Made by a program: the position numbers and the translations under genes
DNA from: Gammaproteobacteria bacterium UBA3532
Lineage (GTDB): Bacteria > Pseudomonadota > Gammaproteobacteria > Enterobacterales > UBA3532
DNA: 7,274 nt
Direction: 5' to 3'
Assembly: GCA_002376965.1 (NCBI GenBank)
Contig: DFOV01000135.1
Span: 1-7,274, forward strand
Notes under the pieces: generated by a model
What the model was told of the DNA's origin: nothing
Seen by the model: only the letters and a program-made list of their open reading frames with translations
Database searches by the model: none
Shown here: positions 1 to 7,274 of the stretch, piece by piece
Numbering within the stretch: the first letter of the stretch is position 1
How the letters are laid out: each line of letters opens with the position of its first letter

Positions 1-153
1 GCCCTTCGGGTTTGGCCTTAAATGAAAGATAAACAGGCTCTAATCAAGTAGCACAGGACTACTGCAATACTTTTCCTTTTTTTGGATGTATTACTTCAAT
101 TCAGCCTGGCTAGATAAAACTCTAACATTGAAATAAACAATAGGAACTATGGG
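1..153. other. Leader region upstream of gltB, no gene
   Basis: I can support no gene here. All three forward frames close within the first 32 bases (TAA at 19-21, TGA at 23-25, TAA at 30-32), so the tail of an upstream gene could lie at the very edge but cannot be identified. A weak 5-bp hairpin (AGTAG 47-51 with CTACT 59-63) is followed after seven bases by a T-rich tract at 71-83. I found no convincing sigma-70 promoter: TCTAAT at 39-44 is a fair -10 box but lacks a good -35. The gltB ribosome site (AGGAA, 142-146) ends seven bases before the start codon. Confidence 0.6.
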
Positions 154-3100
154 ATGTCTCATCGCCGCGAAAACCAAGGACTTTACCGTCCAGAATTTGA
201 GCATGACAGTTGTGGAATCGGCTTTGTCGCTAACCTGAAAGGTCAACCCTCTCACGATATTATCCAAAACGCATTAACTATGCTGACCTGCATGGAACAT
301 CGAGGTGGCACAGGTTTCGATACCAAAAGTGGTGACGGTGCAGGTATTCTGATTCAAATACCTCACGACTACCTTGCGGCCAAGTGTCACGACCTTGGCT
401 TTGAGCTTCCAGCCGCTGGAGACTATGGCGTCGGAATGGTTTTCTTCCCACCACATGCTGGCCGAGCCGACCAGTGCCGCTCTGTTATTAATCAAAATTT
501 AAGAAAGCTTGGACTTAAACTACTTGGTTATCGCCGCGTACCAGGTGATCCGTCCATATTAGGTAGAGACGCCCAACAAACAGAACCGCAAATCGAGCAA
601 GTTTTTATTGGTAAGCCTGACGGGATGGATCAGCAAGAGCTGGAAAGAAAGCTGTTCGTATTGCGCAAATTTACCGGCCACCTTATTAATAGCACTGTCG
701 CCAAAGAAAAAGACGAGTTCTATATCGCATCGTTATCGACTCGGACGTTGGTATACAAAGGTCAGTTTACAACATGCCAAGTACAACAGTACTACCTGGA
801 TTTACAAGATCCTGAATTAAAATCGACGCTGGCAATGTTCCATTCGCGATTCTCAACCAATACCTTTCCGGCTTGGCGTCGTGCCCAGCCTTTCCGTTAT
901 CTTTCACACAACGGCGAAATCAATACGGTTCAAGGCAACATGAATTGGATGCACGCTCGCGAAGCATTGTTCAAGTCAGCCAAATTTACCGATGACGAAC
1001 TGATGTTGCTAACGCCGATTTGTAATCGCTCAAACTCGGATTCGGCCAACCTCGATATGGCTGTTGAGCTTCTGGCACTATCGGGTCGCCAGCTTCCTCA
1101 AGTCATGATGATGATGATGCCTGAAGCCTGGCAAAGTCAGGAAAATATCGACCCTGTTATTAAATCGTTTTACGAATATTACGCCTGTATCATGGAACCG
1201 TGGGACGGTCCTGCTTCCGTGTCTTTTACCGACGGCAAGATCATCGGTGCAACCTTGGATCGCAACGGCTTGCGCCCTTCACGCTTCCTGGTTTTGGAAG
1301 ATGGTACGCTGGTAATGGGCTCGGAAACTGGCGCTCTGGAGGTTGACGAGTCTAAGGTTGTACAAAAAGGCCGCCTTCAACCCGGCAAGATTTTTGTAGC
1401 TGATCTGGAACAGGGACGAATCATATCGGACAATGAAGTAAAAGGCGATATTTGCTCTCGTCAACCCTACGGCGAATGGCTAGCTAAAAACAAGGTACAT
1501 ATCGATGATCTAGAAGCGCCTGAGAATAGCGCCAGCCGTTTTGAGCATAGCTTGCGCAAGCAGCAACAGGCTTTTGGTTATACCAACGAAGATATCCAGC
1601 ATATCCTGGCACCGATGGTAGAAACCGGTAAAGAACCCCTCGGCGCAATGGGGGCAGACAACCCGCTCGCTGTCTTATCCGACAAACCACAACATCTGTC
1701 GAATTACTTCAAGCAACTGTTTGCTCAGGTTACCAACCCCCCTATCGACCCGATTCGCGAAGAAATGGTGATGTCGCTGCGCCAGTACATCGGCGGGCAT
1801 AAAAACCTGCTCGAAGAAACACCAGCACATTGTCGCAAAATCGAAATTGCTCAGCCACTATTGTCCAACCAGCAAATGGCCAAGCTGAAATCACTCGACA
1901 GCGATGATTTTCGCGCCAAGGTTTTAGACATAACCTTCGACGCGGAAGATGAACAAAACGGCTTGACCCTGGCTCTCGACGCACTTAGCCGCCAAGCAAC
2001 GGACGCCGTAGACAATGGCTATAACATCCTGGTGCTAAGCGATAGGCAGGTCGGGCCTAAACGCGCGGCAATTCCTTCCCTGTTGGCCACAGGCGCTATT
2101 CACCATCACTTAATCCGTGAAGGACTGCGTGCCAAAATTGACATCGTAGTTGAAGCCGGTGATGTTCGAGAGACCCACCATTTTGCAACAGCCATTGGTT
2201 ATGGCGCGTCTGCGATCAACCCCTATTTGGCCATCGCAACATTGCAGGACATTCGTGATCAAGGTGTTGTCGACGAACACCTGAGTAACGATCAGCTATT
2301 TTCCAAATACATAAAAGCGGTTAATTCTGGCTTATTAAAGATCTTCTCCAAAATGGGCATATCGACCCTGCAGTCATACCACGGCGCTCAGATCTTCGAA
2401 GCCCTGGGGCTAAATTCCGATTTAATCGACCGCTACTTCACCGGTACAGTAAGCCGAATCGAAGGTATTGGTGCAGCTGAAATTGCTCGGGAAACTTTAC
2501 AGAAGCATCGTCATGGCTTTCCTAGCGATAATCAAATTCATGTCAGCGACCTGCTACATTCTGGCGGTGACTATGCTTGGCGACATGATGGTGAACGCCA
2601 CTTATTCAACCCCACAACCATTCGCTTGTTACAGCATGCCTGCGCCAACAATGATTCATCGCAATTTAAACAGTATGCGGAGCTAATTGATAATCAGGGA
2701 GAAGAAGCCTATACCCTGCGCGGGTTGTTGGACTTTGCGTCGGATAGACCATCGATTCCGTTGGAGGAAGTCGAACCTGCAGAAAATATTTTCCGCCGCT
2801 TTGCTACCGGCGCGATGTCTTTTGGCTCCATCAGTTGGGAGGCTCACACAACCTTAGCCAAAGCCATGAATCGTATTGGGGGTAAAAGTAACTCAGGTGA
2901 AGGTGGAGAAGACCCAATTCGTTTTGAACCTGACGAAAATGGCGATTTGCTGATTTCAAAAATCAAACAGGTAGCGTCTGGTCGATTTGGTGTTAACAGT
3001 TACTACCTGACCAATGCCGAAGAGCTGCAAATCAAAATGGCTCAAGGTGCCAAGCCGGGAGAAGGCGGTCAGCTTCCAGGACACAAAGTTGATGCATGGA

Positions 3101-4755
3101 TTGGAAAAACGCGTGGTTCAACGCCTGGTGTTGGATTGATTTCCCCTCCTCCTCATCATGATATCTATTCCATCGAGGATTTGGCCCAGTTAATTTATGA
3201 CCTGAAAAATGCAAACCGCGACGCGCGAGTGAACGTCAAGCTGGTATCCGAAGCTGGCGTCGGCACCATCGCTTCTGGTGTATGTAAAGGCTATGCCGAT
3301 GTAGTATTGATTGCCGGTTACGACGGTGGAACAGGCGCTTCACCACTCAGCTCTATCAAGCATGCCGGTCTACCATGGGAGCTTGGACTGGCCGAAACCC
3401 ACCAAACCCTGGTCAAAAATCGCTTGCGTAATCGCATTGTCGTTCAGGCTGACGGCCAAATGAAAACGCCACGCGACTTGGCTGTAGCGACCTTACTTGG
3501 CGCAGAAGAATGGGGCATAGCAACGGCAGCTTTAATTGTCGAAGGCTGTATCATGATGCGTAAATGTCATCTAAACACTTGTCCAGTCGGCATTGCAACG
3601 CAAAACAAAGAACTTCGTGAGCGTTATCAAGGTAAGGTTGAACATGTCGTTAACTTCTTTACCATGCTGACCGAAGGCTTACGCGAAATCATGGCTGAAT
3701 TAGGCTTTAGAACGATTAACGAAATGGTTGGTCAGTCTCAGTGCCTGAAAATGCGCGAAGGGCTAAGCCACTGGAAATTCAAGCACCTTGATCTATCGCC
3801 TATCTTGCATAAAGAAGCGCCGATTGACAATGAAACGCTGTATAACAGTATTTCGCAGAAGCATTTGATCGATGATATTCTCGATCGAAAATTGATTACC
3901 GATGCCAACGAAGCCCTTGAAAATCAGGCTCCAGTGTCGCTCAATTACAAAATAGTCAATACTGACCGAAGTGTTGGCACCATGCTGTCAAACGAAATAT
4001 CCAAACGCTATAAAGGCGAAGGGCTTCCAGCCAAAACCATTCACGCCAAATTTAAAGGCTCTGCCGGACAGAGCTTTGGCACCTTTACCGCTAAAGGTGT
4101 ATTCTTCGAACTAGAAGGCGATGCCAACGACTACTTTGGCAAAGGGCTTTCCGGCGCAGAGTTGGTAGTTTATCCACCCAAAGAAGCCTCATTTGATGCC
4201 CATGAAAATATTATCATCGGTAATGTTGCCTTTTTTGGAGCAACAGCAGGACAAGCCTTTATCCGAGGTATTGCAGGAGAGCGCTTCTGTGTTCGTAACT
4301 CTGGCGTCACCGCTGTTGTCGAAGGAATTGGAGACCACGGCTGCGAATACATGACCGGCGGTAAGGCCGTTATTTTAGGGTCAACTGGCCGCAACTTCGC
4401 CGCAGGAATGTCAGGAGGTATTGCCTATGTACTCGATGAAAATCAGGACTTTGCAGAAAAATGCAATATGGAAATGGTCGAATTGGGAGCAATTGAGGCA
4501 GACAGTGATATTACTGAGTTAAAAGCCATTATCCAACAGCACCTCGATTACACCGGCTCAACCGTTGCACAACGGCTCTTAGGCAATTGGGAAAATGCTA
4601 TCAGCCAGTTTGTTAAAGTGACGCCAGTAGACTACCAACGTATGCAAAATTATATGTCCGAAGTGCGTTCGCAAAATGAGTCGCTTAGTGACTATGAAGT
4701 CGCTGTTGAGGCTTTCGACATGCACTTGAAGAATCTGGCAGCTAAAAGCGCTTAA
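154..4755 (+). CDS. gltB: Glutamate synthase [NADPH] large (alpha) subunit
   Basis: This is the catalytic subunit of cytoplasmic glutamate synthase (GOGAT), which makes two glutamates from glutamine plus 2-oxoglutarate and is half of the GS-GOGAT ammonia assimilation route. The 1533-residue product has the normal family length and domain order. A 19-residue propeptide precedes Cys20 (HDSCGIGF), the expected N-terminal nucleophile after cleavage. The class II glutamine amidotransferase domain runs to about residue 420, with RFSTN at 232-236 and HNGEINT at 252-258. A central domain covers about 470-760, including [10 protein letters not shown] at 523-532. The FMN/2-oxoglutarate domain spans about 800-1190, with SNSGEGGED 912-920, [12 protein letters not shown] 965-976 and GYDGGTGA 1055-1062. 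The [3Fe-4S] ligands are C1132, C1138 and C1143 (C-x5-C-x4-C). A glycine-rich beta-helix fills about 1268-1465. The ATG at 154 is chosen because AGGAA lies seven bases upstream and the N-terminus [10 protein letters not shown] is typical; the ATG at 149 is out of frame. The frame is intact, and gltD follows 17 bases later. In Bacillus the large subunit is named gltA. Confidence 0.98.
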   Translation: MSHRRENQGLYRPEFEHDSCGIGFVANLKGQPSHDIIQNALTMLTCMEHRGGTGFDTKSGDGAGILIQIPHDYLAAKCHDLGFELPAAGDYGVGMVFFPPHAGRADQCRSVINQNLRKLGLKLLGYRRVPGDPSILGRDAQQTEPQIEQVFIGKPDGMDQQELERKLFVLRKFTGHLINSTVAKEKDEFYIASLSTRTLVYKGQFTTCQVQQYYLDLQDPELKSTLAMFHSRFSTNTFPAWRRAQPFRYLSHNGEINTVQGNMNWMHAREALFKSAKFTDDELMLLTPICNRSNSDSANLDMAVELLALSGRQLPQVMMMMMPEAWQSQENIDPVIKSFYEYYACIMEPWDGPASVSFTDGKIIGATLDRNGLRPSRFLVLEDGTLVMGSETGALEVDESKVVQKGRLQPGKIFVADLEQGRIISDNEVKGDICSRQPYGEWLAKNKVHIDDLEAPENSASRFEHSLRKQQQAFGYTNEDIQHILAPMVETGKEPLGAMGADNPLAVLSDKPQHLSNYFKQLFAQVTNPPIDPIREEMVMSLRQYIGGHKNLLEETPAHCRKIEIAQPLLSNQQMAKLKSLDSDDFRAKVLDITFDAEDEQNGLTLALDALSRQATDAVDNGYNILVLSDRQVGPKRAAIPSLLATGAIHHHLIREGLRAKIDIVVEAGDVRETHHFATAIGYGASAINPYLAIATLQDIRDQGVVDEHLSNDQLFSKYIKAVNSGLLKIFSKMGISTLQSYHGAQIFEALGLNSDLIDRYFTGTVSRIEGIGAAEIARETLQKHRHGFPSDNQIHVSDLLHSGGDYAWRHDGERHLFNPTTIRLLQHACANNDSSQFKQYAELIDNQGEEAYTLRGLLDFASDRPSIPLEEVEPAENIFRRFATGAMSFGSISWEAHTTLAKAMNRIGGKSNSGEGGEDPIRFEPDENGDLLISKIKQVASGRFGVNSYYLTNAEELQIKMAQGAKPGEGGQLPGHKVDAWIGKTRGSTPGVGLISPPPHHDIYSIEDLAQLIYDLKNANRDARVNVKLVSEAGVGTIASGVCKGYADVVLIAGYDGGTGASPLSSIKHAGLPWELGLAETHQTLVKNRLRNRIVVQADGQMKTPRDLAVATLLGAEEWGIATAALIVEGCIMMRKCHLNTCPVGIATQNKELRERYQGKVEHVVNFFTMLTEGLREIMAELGFRTINEMVGQSQCLKMREGLSHWKFKHLDLSPILHKEAPIDNETLYNSISQKHLIDDILDRKLITDANEALENQAPVSLNYKIVNTDRSVGTMLSNEISKRYKGEGLPAKTIHAKFKGSAGQSFGTFTAKGVFFELEGDANDYFGKGLSGAELVVYPPKEASFDAHENIIIGNVAFFGATAGQAFIRGIAGERFCVRNSGVTAVVEGIGDHGCEYMTGGKAVILGSTGRNFAAGMSGGIAYVLDENQDFAEKCNMEMVELGAIEADSDITELKAIIQQHLDYTGSTVAQRLLGNWENAISQFVKVTPVDYQRMQNYMSEVRSQNESLSDYEVAVEAFDMHLKNLAAKSA

Positions 4756-4772
4756 GGCAGGAGGAAAAGATT

Positions 4773-6257
4773 ATGGGTAATCCTACCGGATTTTTAAAAG
4801 TAGAACGCAAAGTGCCAGAATACCGTTGTCCGAGTGAGCGACTGGATGACTGGAAAGAAGTGAATCATCAGATGCCGGAACAGGAAATATCTGAACAGGC
4901 ATCACGATGCATGGACTGTGGTGTGCCTTTTTGCCATTCAGGTGATAATAAATATGCTCCGACTGTGGCAGGCTGCCCTGTTAATAACGTTATTCCTGAA
5001 TGGAACGACTTGATCTATCGAGGGCACTGGAAAGAAGCCCTCCAACGCCTGCATAAAACCAATAACTTTCCGGAATTTACTGGTCGGGTTTGCCCTGCCC
5101 CATGCGAAGGTTCTTGTGTACTGGGCATTAATGCACCTCCTGTCACGATTAAGCATCATGAATACGCTATTATCGAACGCGGATTTAAAGAAGGCTGGGT
5201 TGTTGCAGAGCCGCCCACCAAGCGCACCGAAAAGAAAGTAGCCATTGTCGGCTCAGGGCCTGCGGGACTAGCCGCCGCAGCTCAGCTCAACAAAGCTGGC
5301 CATTTGGTCACTGTTTATGAGCGAGCAGATCGCATTGGTGGGTTACTAACCTATGGCATACCCAACATGAAGTTGGAAAAAAGCATTGTCCAACGCCGAA
5401 TTGACTTGCTCGCCGAAGAAGGCGTTAACTTTGTTACCAATACCGAAATTGGTAAAGATATCTCTACAGAACAACTGCAGAGTGACTTTGATGCAATATT
5501 GTTGTCCACCGGTGCAACAGTCCCTAGAGATCTACCGGTTGAAGGCCGAGACTTGAAGGGCATTCATTTTGCCATGGAGTTTTTACATAAAAACACAAAG
5601 AGTCTGCTGGATAGTGGCCATGCTGATGGCAACTACATCGACGCCAAAGACAAAAATGTCATTGTCATTGGTGGTGGGGATACAGGCACCGACTGTGTTG
5701 CCACAGCGCTTCGTCATCGATGTAAACACGTTATACAGTTAGAAATTATGGCTCAACCCCACTCAGAACGCGCAGCGAATAACCCATGGCCTGAGTGGCC
5801 TAAAACCTTGTTGGTCGATTATGGTCAACAAGAAGCTATTGCCGTTCAAGGTGATGACCCGCGCCACTACCTGACTATGACCAAAAAAATCGAAGGCGAT
5901 GCCAGCGGCCAAGTTAAGGCGGTGCACACGGTTTCCGTTGAGTGGAAAAATGTAGATGGCCGGATGGTGCCCCAAGAAGTTCCTGGATCGGAAAAGACCT
6001 ATGAAGCAGACCTTGTATTGCTAGCCATGGGCTTTCTTGGCCCAGAGGGCGGTATAATCGAGAGCTTAGGTGTGGAAAAAGATCAACGCTCTAATGCCAA
6101 AGCAGAGTACGACAAATTTCAAACCAATGTCGAAGGTGTCTTCGCTGCTGGTGATGCTCGCCGCGGCCAAAGCTTGATTGTTTGGGCTATCGATGAAGGC
6201 CGCAGAGCCGCAAGAGAAATCGACCAATTTTTGATGGGTGAAACTTTTTTACCTTAA
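4773..6257 (+). CDS. gltD: Glutamate synthase [NADPH] small (beta) subunit
   Basis: GltD is the electron-input subunit: FAD takes hydride from NADPH and electrons pass through iron-sulphur clusters to FMN in GltB. The product is 494 residues. The N-terminal cluster domain has C46-x2-C49-x4-C54-x13-C68-P and C107-x3-C111-x3-C115 ([12 protein letters not shown]). The FAD-binding Rossmann motif is GSGPAG at 160-165, followed by [15 protein letters not shown] at 189-203. A second nucleotide-binding motif, GGGDTG at 300-305, fits the NADPH site. The C-terminal FAD motif is FAAGDARRG at 457-465. The start is firm: AGGAGG at 4759-4764 ends eight bases upstream, and MGNPTGF matches the usual family N-terminus. 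Cysteine spacing, the PWPEWP segment (338-343) and the C-terminal end look like the Bacillus-type small subunit rather than E. coli GltD; this comparison is from memory. It is co-transcribed with gltB by position. Related FeS/FAD domains occur in other reductases, but the adjacent gltB settles the role. Confidence 0.97.
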   Translation: MGNPTGFLKVERKVPEYRCPSERLDDWKEVNHQMPEQEISEQASRCMDCGVPFCHSGDNKYAPTVAGCPVNNVIPEWNDLIYRGHWKEALQRLHKTNNFPEFTGRVCPAPCEGSCVLGINAPPVTIKHHEYAIIERGFKEGWVVAEPPTKRTEKKVAIVGSGPAGLAAAAQLNKAGHLVTVYERADRIGGLLTYGIPNMKLEKSIVQRRIDLLAEEGVNFVTNTEIGKDISTEQLQSDFDAILLSTGATVPRDLPVEGRDLKGIHFAMEFLHKNTKSLLDSGHADGNYIDAKDKNVIVIGGGDTGTDCVATALRHRCKHVIQLEIMAQPHSERAANNPWPEWPKTLLVDYGQQEAIAVQGDDPRHYLTMTKKIEGDASGQVKAVHTVSVEWKNVDGRMVPQEVPGSEKTYEADLVLLAMGFLGPEGGIIESLGVEKDQRSNAKAEYDKFQTNVEGVFAAGDARRGQSLIVWAIDEGRRAAREIDQFLMGETFLP

Positions 6258-6280
6258 AGTGAAGTCGTTGATAAGCTAAA

Positions 6281-6307
6281 GGCAGGCTATCATTTGTATG
6301 GCCTGCC
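6281..6307 (+). terminator. Hairpin after gltD, possible weak terminator
   Basis: GGCAGGC (6281-6287) pairs with GCCTGCC (6301-6307). A T-G wobble and two A-T pairs extend the stem to ten base pairs around a seven-base loop (6291-6297). The bases that follow, ACTTTCG, are not a proper U-tract, so intrinsic termination would be inefficient. The hairpin could instead protect the 3' end of gltBD mRNA or form a processing boundary. The reverse-strand exit (TTTAGCTT) is also poor. Confidence 0.4.
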
Positions 6308-6366
6308 ACTTTCGTAACTAATTGTTCTAAAAAAGAATTAAAATTAATAAATTATTTCTAGTTTTA

Positions 6367-6396
6367 TTGAACTTATCCTAAATTCTCGCGTCTTAA
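6367..6396 (+). promoter_or_regulatory. Weak possible promoter for the candidate small RNA
   Basis: TTGAAC (6367-6372, four of six matches to the sigma-70 -35 box) stands 18 bases before TCTTAA (6391-6396), a poor -10 box with three of six matches. The AT-rich run just upstream (about 6326-6366) could act as an UP element. The predicted start, near 6402, falls at the base of the hairpin beginning at 6401, and that agreement is the main reason to list it. The match on its own is weak. Confidence 0.2.
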
Positions 6397-6400
6397 GAAG

Positions 6401-6484
6401 TACATGCAAAACATTTAGTTTCGTGTGTATCCTCTCTCCTTCTCGAATGAAATTATTCAGCGGCCTTGATGGCCGCTTTTTTTT
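6401..6484 (+). ncRNA. Candidate small RNA downstream of gltBD
   Basis: The segment has the modular layout of a bacterial regulatory RNA. A 5' hairpin (6401-6429) is made of TACATGC with GTGTGTA (two G-U wobbles), a 1x1 mismatch, then AAAC with GTTT around an ATTTA loop. Next comes an unpaired pyrimidine run, CCTCTCTCCTTCTC (6431-6444), and an A/U-rich linker (about 6446-6459) that could serve an RNA chaperone such as Hfq. It ends in a strong intrinsic terminator with eight Ts. The CU-rich run is complementary in kind to purine-rich ribosome sites and so would suit a seed. It could be a free-standing gene of about 84 nt or be released from the gltBD 3' UTR. No known family is recognised. It may simply be a 3' UTR with a terminator. 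Confidence 0.3.
6460..6484 (+). terminator. Strong rho-independent terminator
   Basis: GCGGCC (6460-6465) pairs perfectly with GGCCGC (6471-6476) around a five-base loop, TTGAT, and is followed directly by eight Ts (6477-6484). A6459 can pair with T6477 to lengthen the stem. This is a textbook intrinsic terminator on the plus strand. It ends whatever transcript crosses the region, either gltBD with a 3' UTR of about 227 bases or a separate small RNA, and it insulates moaB. Confidence 0.88.
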
Positions 6485-6496
6485 GCTTATCGTAAA

Positions 6497-6524
6497 TTCA
6501 AAGCAGCTCCACTTTGACCATAAT
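6497..6524 (+). promoter_or_regulatory. Probable sigma-70 promoter for moaB
   Basis: TTCAAA (6497-6502, four of six) and CATAAT (6519-6524, five of six) are separated by 16 bases. This pair lies just after the terminator at 6460-6484 and would start transcription near 6531, giving a leader of roughly 57 bases before moaB. Location supports it more than sequence quality does. A nearby TTGACC (6514-6519) is a better -35 box but has no good -10 partner. Confidence 0.4.
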
Positions 6525-6571
6525 CATTGATTTTCGCGCTTTTAAGCAATAGGCTACGCCCATTCAAAAAC

Positions 6572-6576
6572 AGGAG
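6572..6576 (+). promoter_or_regulatory. moaB ribosome binding site, long spacing
   Basis: AGGAG lies 12 bases before the ATG at 6589, longer than the usual 5-9. No nearer purine-rich site exists. The start is still preferred because the protein's N-terminal length before IAILTVS (14 residues) agrees with the family. The long spacing may make initiation modest. Confidence 0.6.
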
Positions 6577-6588
6577 CACAGAATCAAC

Positions 6589-7155
6589 ATGGCTAAAGTA
6601 TCCAAAGACGCGGTATTTCAACCGCTAAACATCGCCATCCTTACCGTTTCCGACTCAAGAACCATAGAAACAGATACATCAGGTCAAGCCTTGCAGGATC
6701 TATTGACCGAAGCGGGACACCAGCTGGCCGATAGAAAAATCATTCCCGATGATATCTATACCATGCGGGCAGTCATCTCTCAGTGGATCGCATCAAAAGA
6801 CGTACAGGTGGTTCTAATATCGGGTGGGACAGGGTTCACCGGACGCGATAATACACCTCAGGCTATTACCCCGCTTTTTGACAAGCATATTGAAGGGTTT
6901 GGTGAGCTATTTCGCCAGTTAAGCTTTCAGGAAATTGGCACATCAACGATTCAATCTCGTGCTGTTGGAGGCCTGGCTAATGCCACTCTGATCTTTGCCA
7001 TGCCAGGCTCAACTAATGCGTGTAAAACGGCATGGAACGGTATTCTTAAATTTCAGCTCGATGCGCGTCAACGTCCATGTAATTTCGTAGCGCTCATTAA
7101 TCGATTTAATGAAGATCCGAACTTACGCCGCTGTGAGAGCCGCGAATCTCAGTAA
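6589..7155 (+). CDS. moaB: Molybdenum cofactor biosynthesis protein MoaB (MogA/MoaB family)
   Basis: This is a cytoplasmic protein of the MogA/MoaB fold that binds molybdopterin. Active members adenylylate molybdopterin before molybdenum insertion, although E. coli MoaB is reported to lack that activity. Visible motifs in the 188-residue product are IAILTVSDSR (15-24), DTSG (29-32), the binding loop SGGTGFTGRDNTPQA (78-92), EGFGELFR (102-109), SFQEIGTSTIQSRAVGG (112-128) and MPGS (138-141). The segments SFQEIGTST and LDARQRPCNF (157-166) track E. coli MoaB rather than MogA. D54 (IIPDD) and D87 (GRD) align by eye with the two key Asp residues of MogA, so catalysis is possible. The polar C-terminal tail, from about 171, runs some 18 residues past E. 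coli MoaB (about 170) and overlaps the convergent reading frame. No other cofactor genes are adjacent, and it is probably a single-gene unit with its own promoter. Confidence 0.94.
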   Translation: MAKVSKDAVFQPLNIAILTVSDSRTIETDTSGQALQDLLTEAGHQLADRKIIPDDIYTMRAVISQWIASKDVQVVLISGGTGFTGRDNTPQAITPLFDKHIEGFGELFRQLSFQEIGTSTIQSRAVGGLANATLIFAMPGSTNACKTAWNGILKFQLDARQRPCNFVALINRFNEDPNLRRCESRESQ

Positions 7156-7274
7156 TTAGGTCCTGTACTTTGTCTTTTATTAGCTGAATAATCTGTAAAG
7201 TTATTTCTATTCTGGTCTCCTCGTCCTCAGGGAGACCTTTAAACGGCTTAATATCCCAGGAACGACGCACCAAT
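7106..7274 (-). CDS. Partial hypothetical protein, C-terminus only
   Basis: A minus-strand frame enters from the right edge of the window and stays open for 55 codons (7273 down to 7109) before TAA at 7108-7106. The start lies outside. The visible residues begin LVRRSWDIKPFKGLPEDEET and continue into a segment rich in Ile, Leu, Lys, Asp and Glu that looks like an amphipathic helix (IIQLIKDKVQDLITEI), then a polar end, SGVSSDLH. The composition is protein-like rather than the arginine- and serine-rich noise typical of antisense frames. Over half of it lies beyond moaB, where nothing else is coded. It is convergent with moaB and shares its last 50 bases (7106-7155). I do not recognise the family and assign no function. 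The frame could still be chance, given its short length. Confidence 0.55.
   Translation of the reverse strand, partial: LVRRSWDIKPFKGLPEDEETRIEITLQIIQLIKDKVQDLITEIRGSHSGVSSDLH
7214..7240 (+). terminator. Inverted repeat beyond moaB, possible weak terminator
   Basis: GGTCTCC (7214-7220) pairs with GGAGACC (7231-7237) as a perfect 7-bp GC-rich stem around a ten-base loop, followed by only TTT (7238-7240) and then AAACGG. It begins 59 bases after the moaB stop and is the only terminator-like structure for moaB in the window. It lies inside the convergent partial reading frame. The short T-run makes efficient intrinsic termination doubtful. Confidence 0.28.

Larger units (their letters stand above)
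6258..6588. other. Intergenic region between gltD and moaB
   Basis: This 331-base stretch has no credible protein-coding frame. In order it holds: a GC-rich hairpin 23 bases after the gltD stop (6281-6307); a very AT-rich segment (about 6320-6370); a possible small RNA with a 5' hairpin, CU-rich unpaired stretch and terminator (6401-6484); and a promoter-like pair before moaB (6497-6524). The terminator separates the gltBD unit from moaB, so moaB is probably transcribed independently. Confidence 0.75.

Noticed and set aside
1..10. CCC-TTC-GGG mini-hairpin at the left edge, perhaps part of a terminator
   Set aside because: The stem is only three base pairs, the rest is outside the window, and no T-run follows directly.
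1..32. Possible C-terminal end of an upstream gene in one of the forward frames
   Set aside because: All three frames reach a stop within 6-9 codons, and no frame has a recognisable motif, so none can be preferred.
1..153. Sigma-54 (NtrC-type) promoter upstream of gltB
   Set aside because: No GG/GC pair with the required spacing in a TGGCAC-N5-TTGCA context was found.
274..495. Minus-strand reading frames inside gltB and gltD (for example here and at 1742-1984 and 4170-4394)
   Set aside because: They lie wholly within strongly supported genes, lack ribosome sites and have no family-like motifs; they are shadows of the coding strand.
2468..2686. Plus-strand alternative-frame reading frames within gltB (also 608-820)
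   Set aside because: The gltB frame is continuous through these segments with conserved motifs on both sides, so there is no frameshift and no reason for a nested gene.
6322..6350. TTGTTC and TAATAA 17 bases apart as a promoter in the AT-rich segment
   Set aside because: The -10 box matches at only three positions, and chance matches are expected in such AT-rich sequence.
6514..6545. TTGACC (6514-6519) as the -35 box of moaB
   Set aside because: The best following -10 candidates are GCTTTT at 18 bases and TTTTAA at 20 bases, both poor; the TTCAAA/CATAAT pair upstream is the better fit.
1..7274. Mobile elements, CRISPR arrays, tRNA or rRNA genes
   Set aside because: No transposase or integrase frames, no direct-repeat arrays, and no cloverleaf-like or rRNA sequence were seen.

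Overview
The window reads as ordinary chromosome from a Gram-negative bacterium, most likely a gammaproteobacterium of moderate GC content. The taxon is inferred from the proteins: the last complete gene is close to enterobacterial MoaB. The glutamate synthase pair, by contrast, resembles the Bacillus-type enzyme as I remember it more than the E. coli enzyme. No genus can be assigned without a database search.

Layout. Positions 1-153 are a leader with no supportable gene. Positions 154-4755 encode the large subunit of NADPH-dependent glutamate synthase (gltB), complete, with a short propeptide before the catalytic Cys. After a 17-base gap with a perfect AGGAGG ribosome site comes the small subunit, gltD, at 4773-6257. 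The two form an evident operon. The enzyme transfers the amide nitrogen of glutamine to 2-oxoglutarate: GltB hydrolyses glutamine, channels ammonia and makes glutamate on FMN, while GltD takes electrons from NADPH through FAD and iron-sulphur clusters. A 331-base non-coding stretch follows (6258-6588). It holds a hairpin just after gltD, an AT-rich segment, a candidate small RNA with a CU-rich unpaired stretch, a strong intrinsic terminator and a plausible promoter. Positions 6589-7155 encode a MoaB-family molybdenum cofactor protein, apparently in its own transcription unit. At the right edge a minus-strand frame (7106-7273, entering from outside the window) looks like the C-terminus of a convergent gene and overlaps the end of moaB by 50 bases.

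No mobile element, CRISPR array, tRNA or rRNA is present, and I see no new multi-gene system. The points most worth a second look are the candidate small RNA downstream of gltBD, the tail-to-tail gene overlap at the right edge, and a MoaB that carries both acidic residues associated with MogA-like activity.
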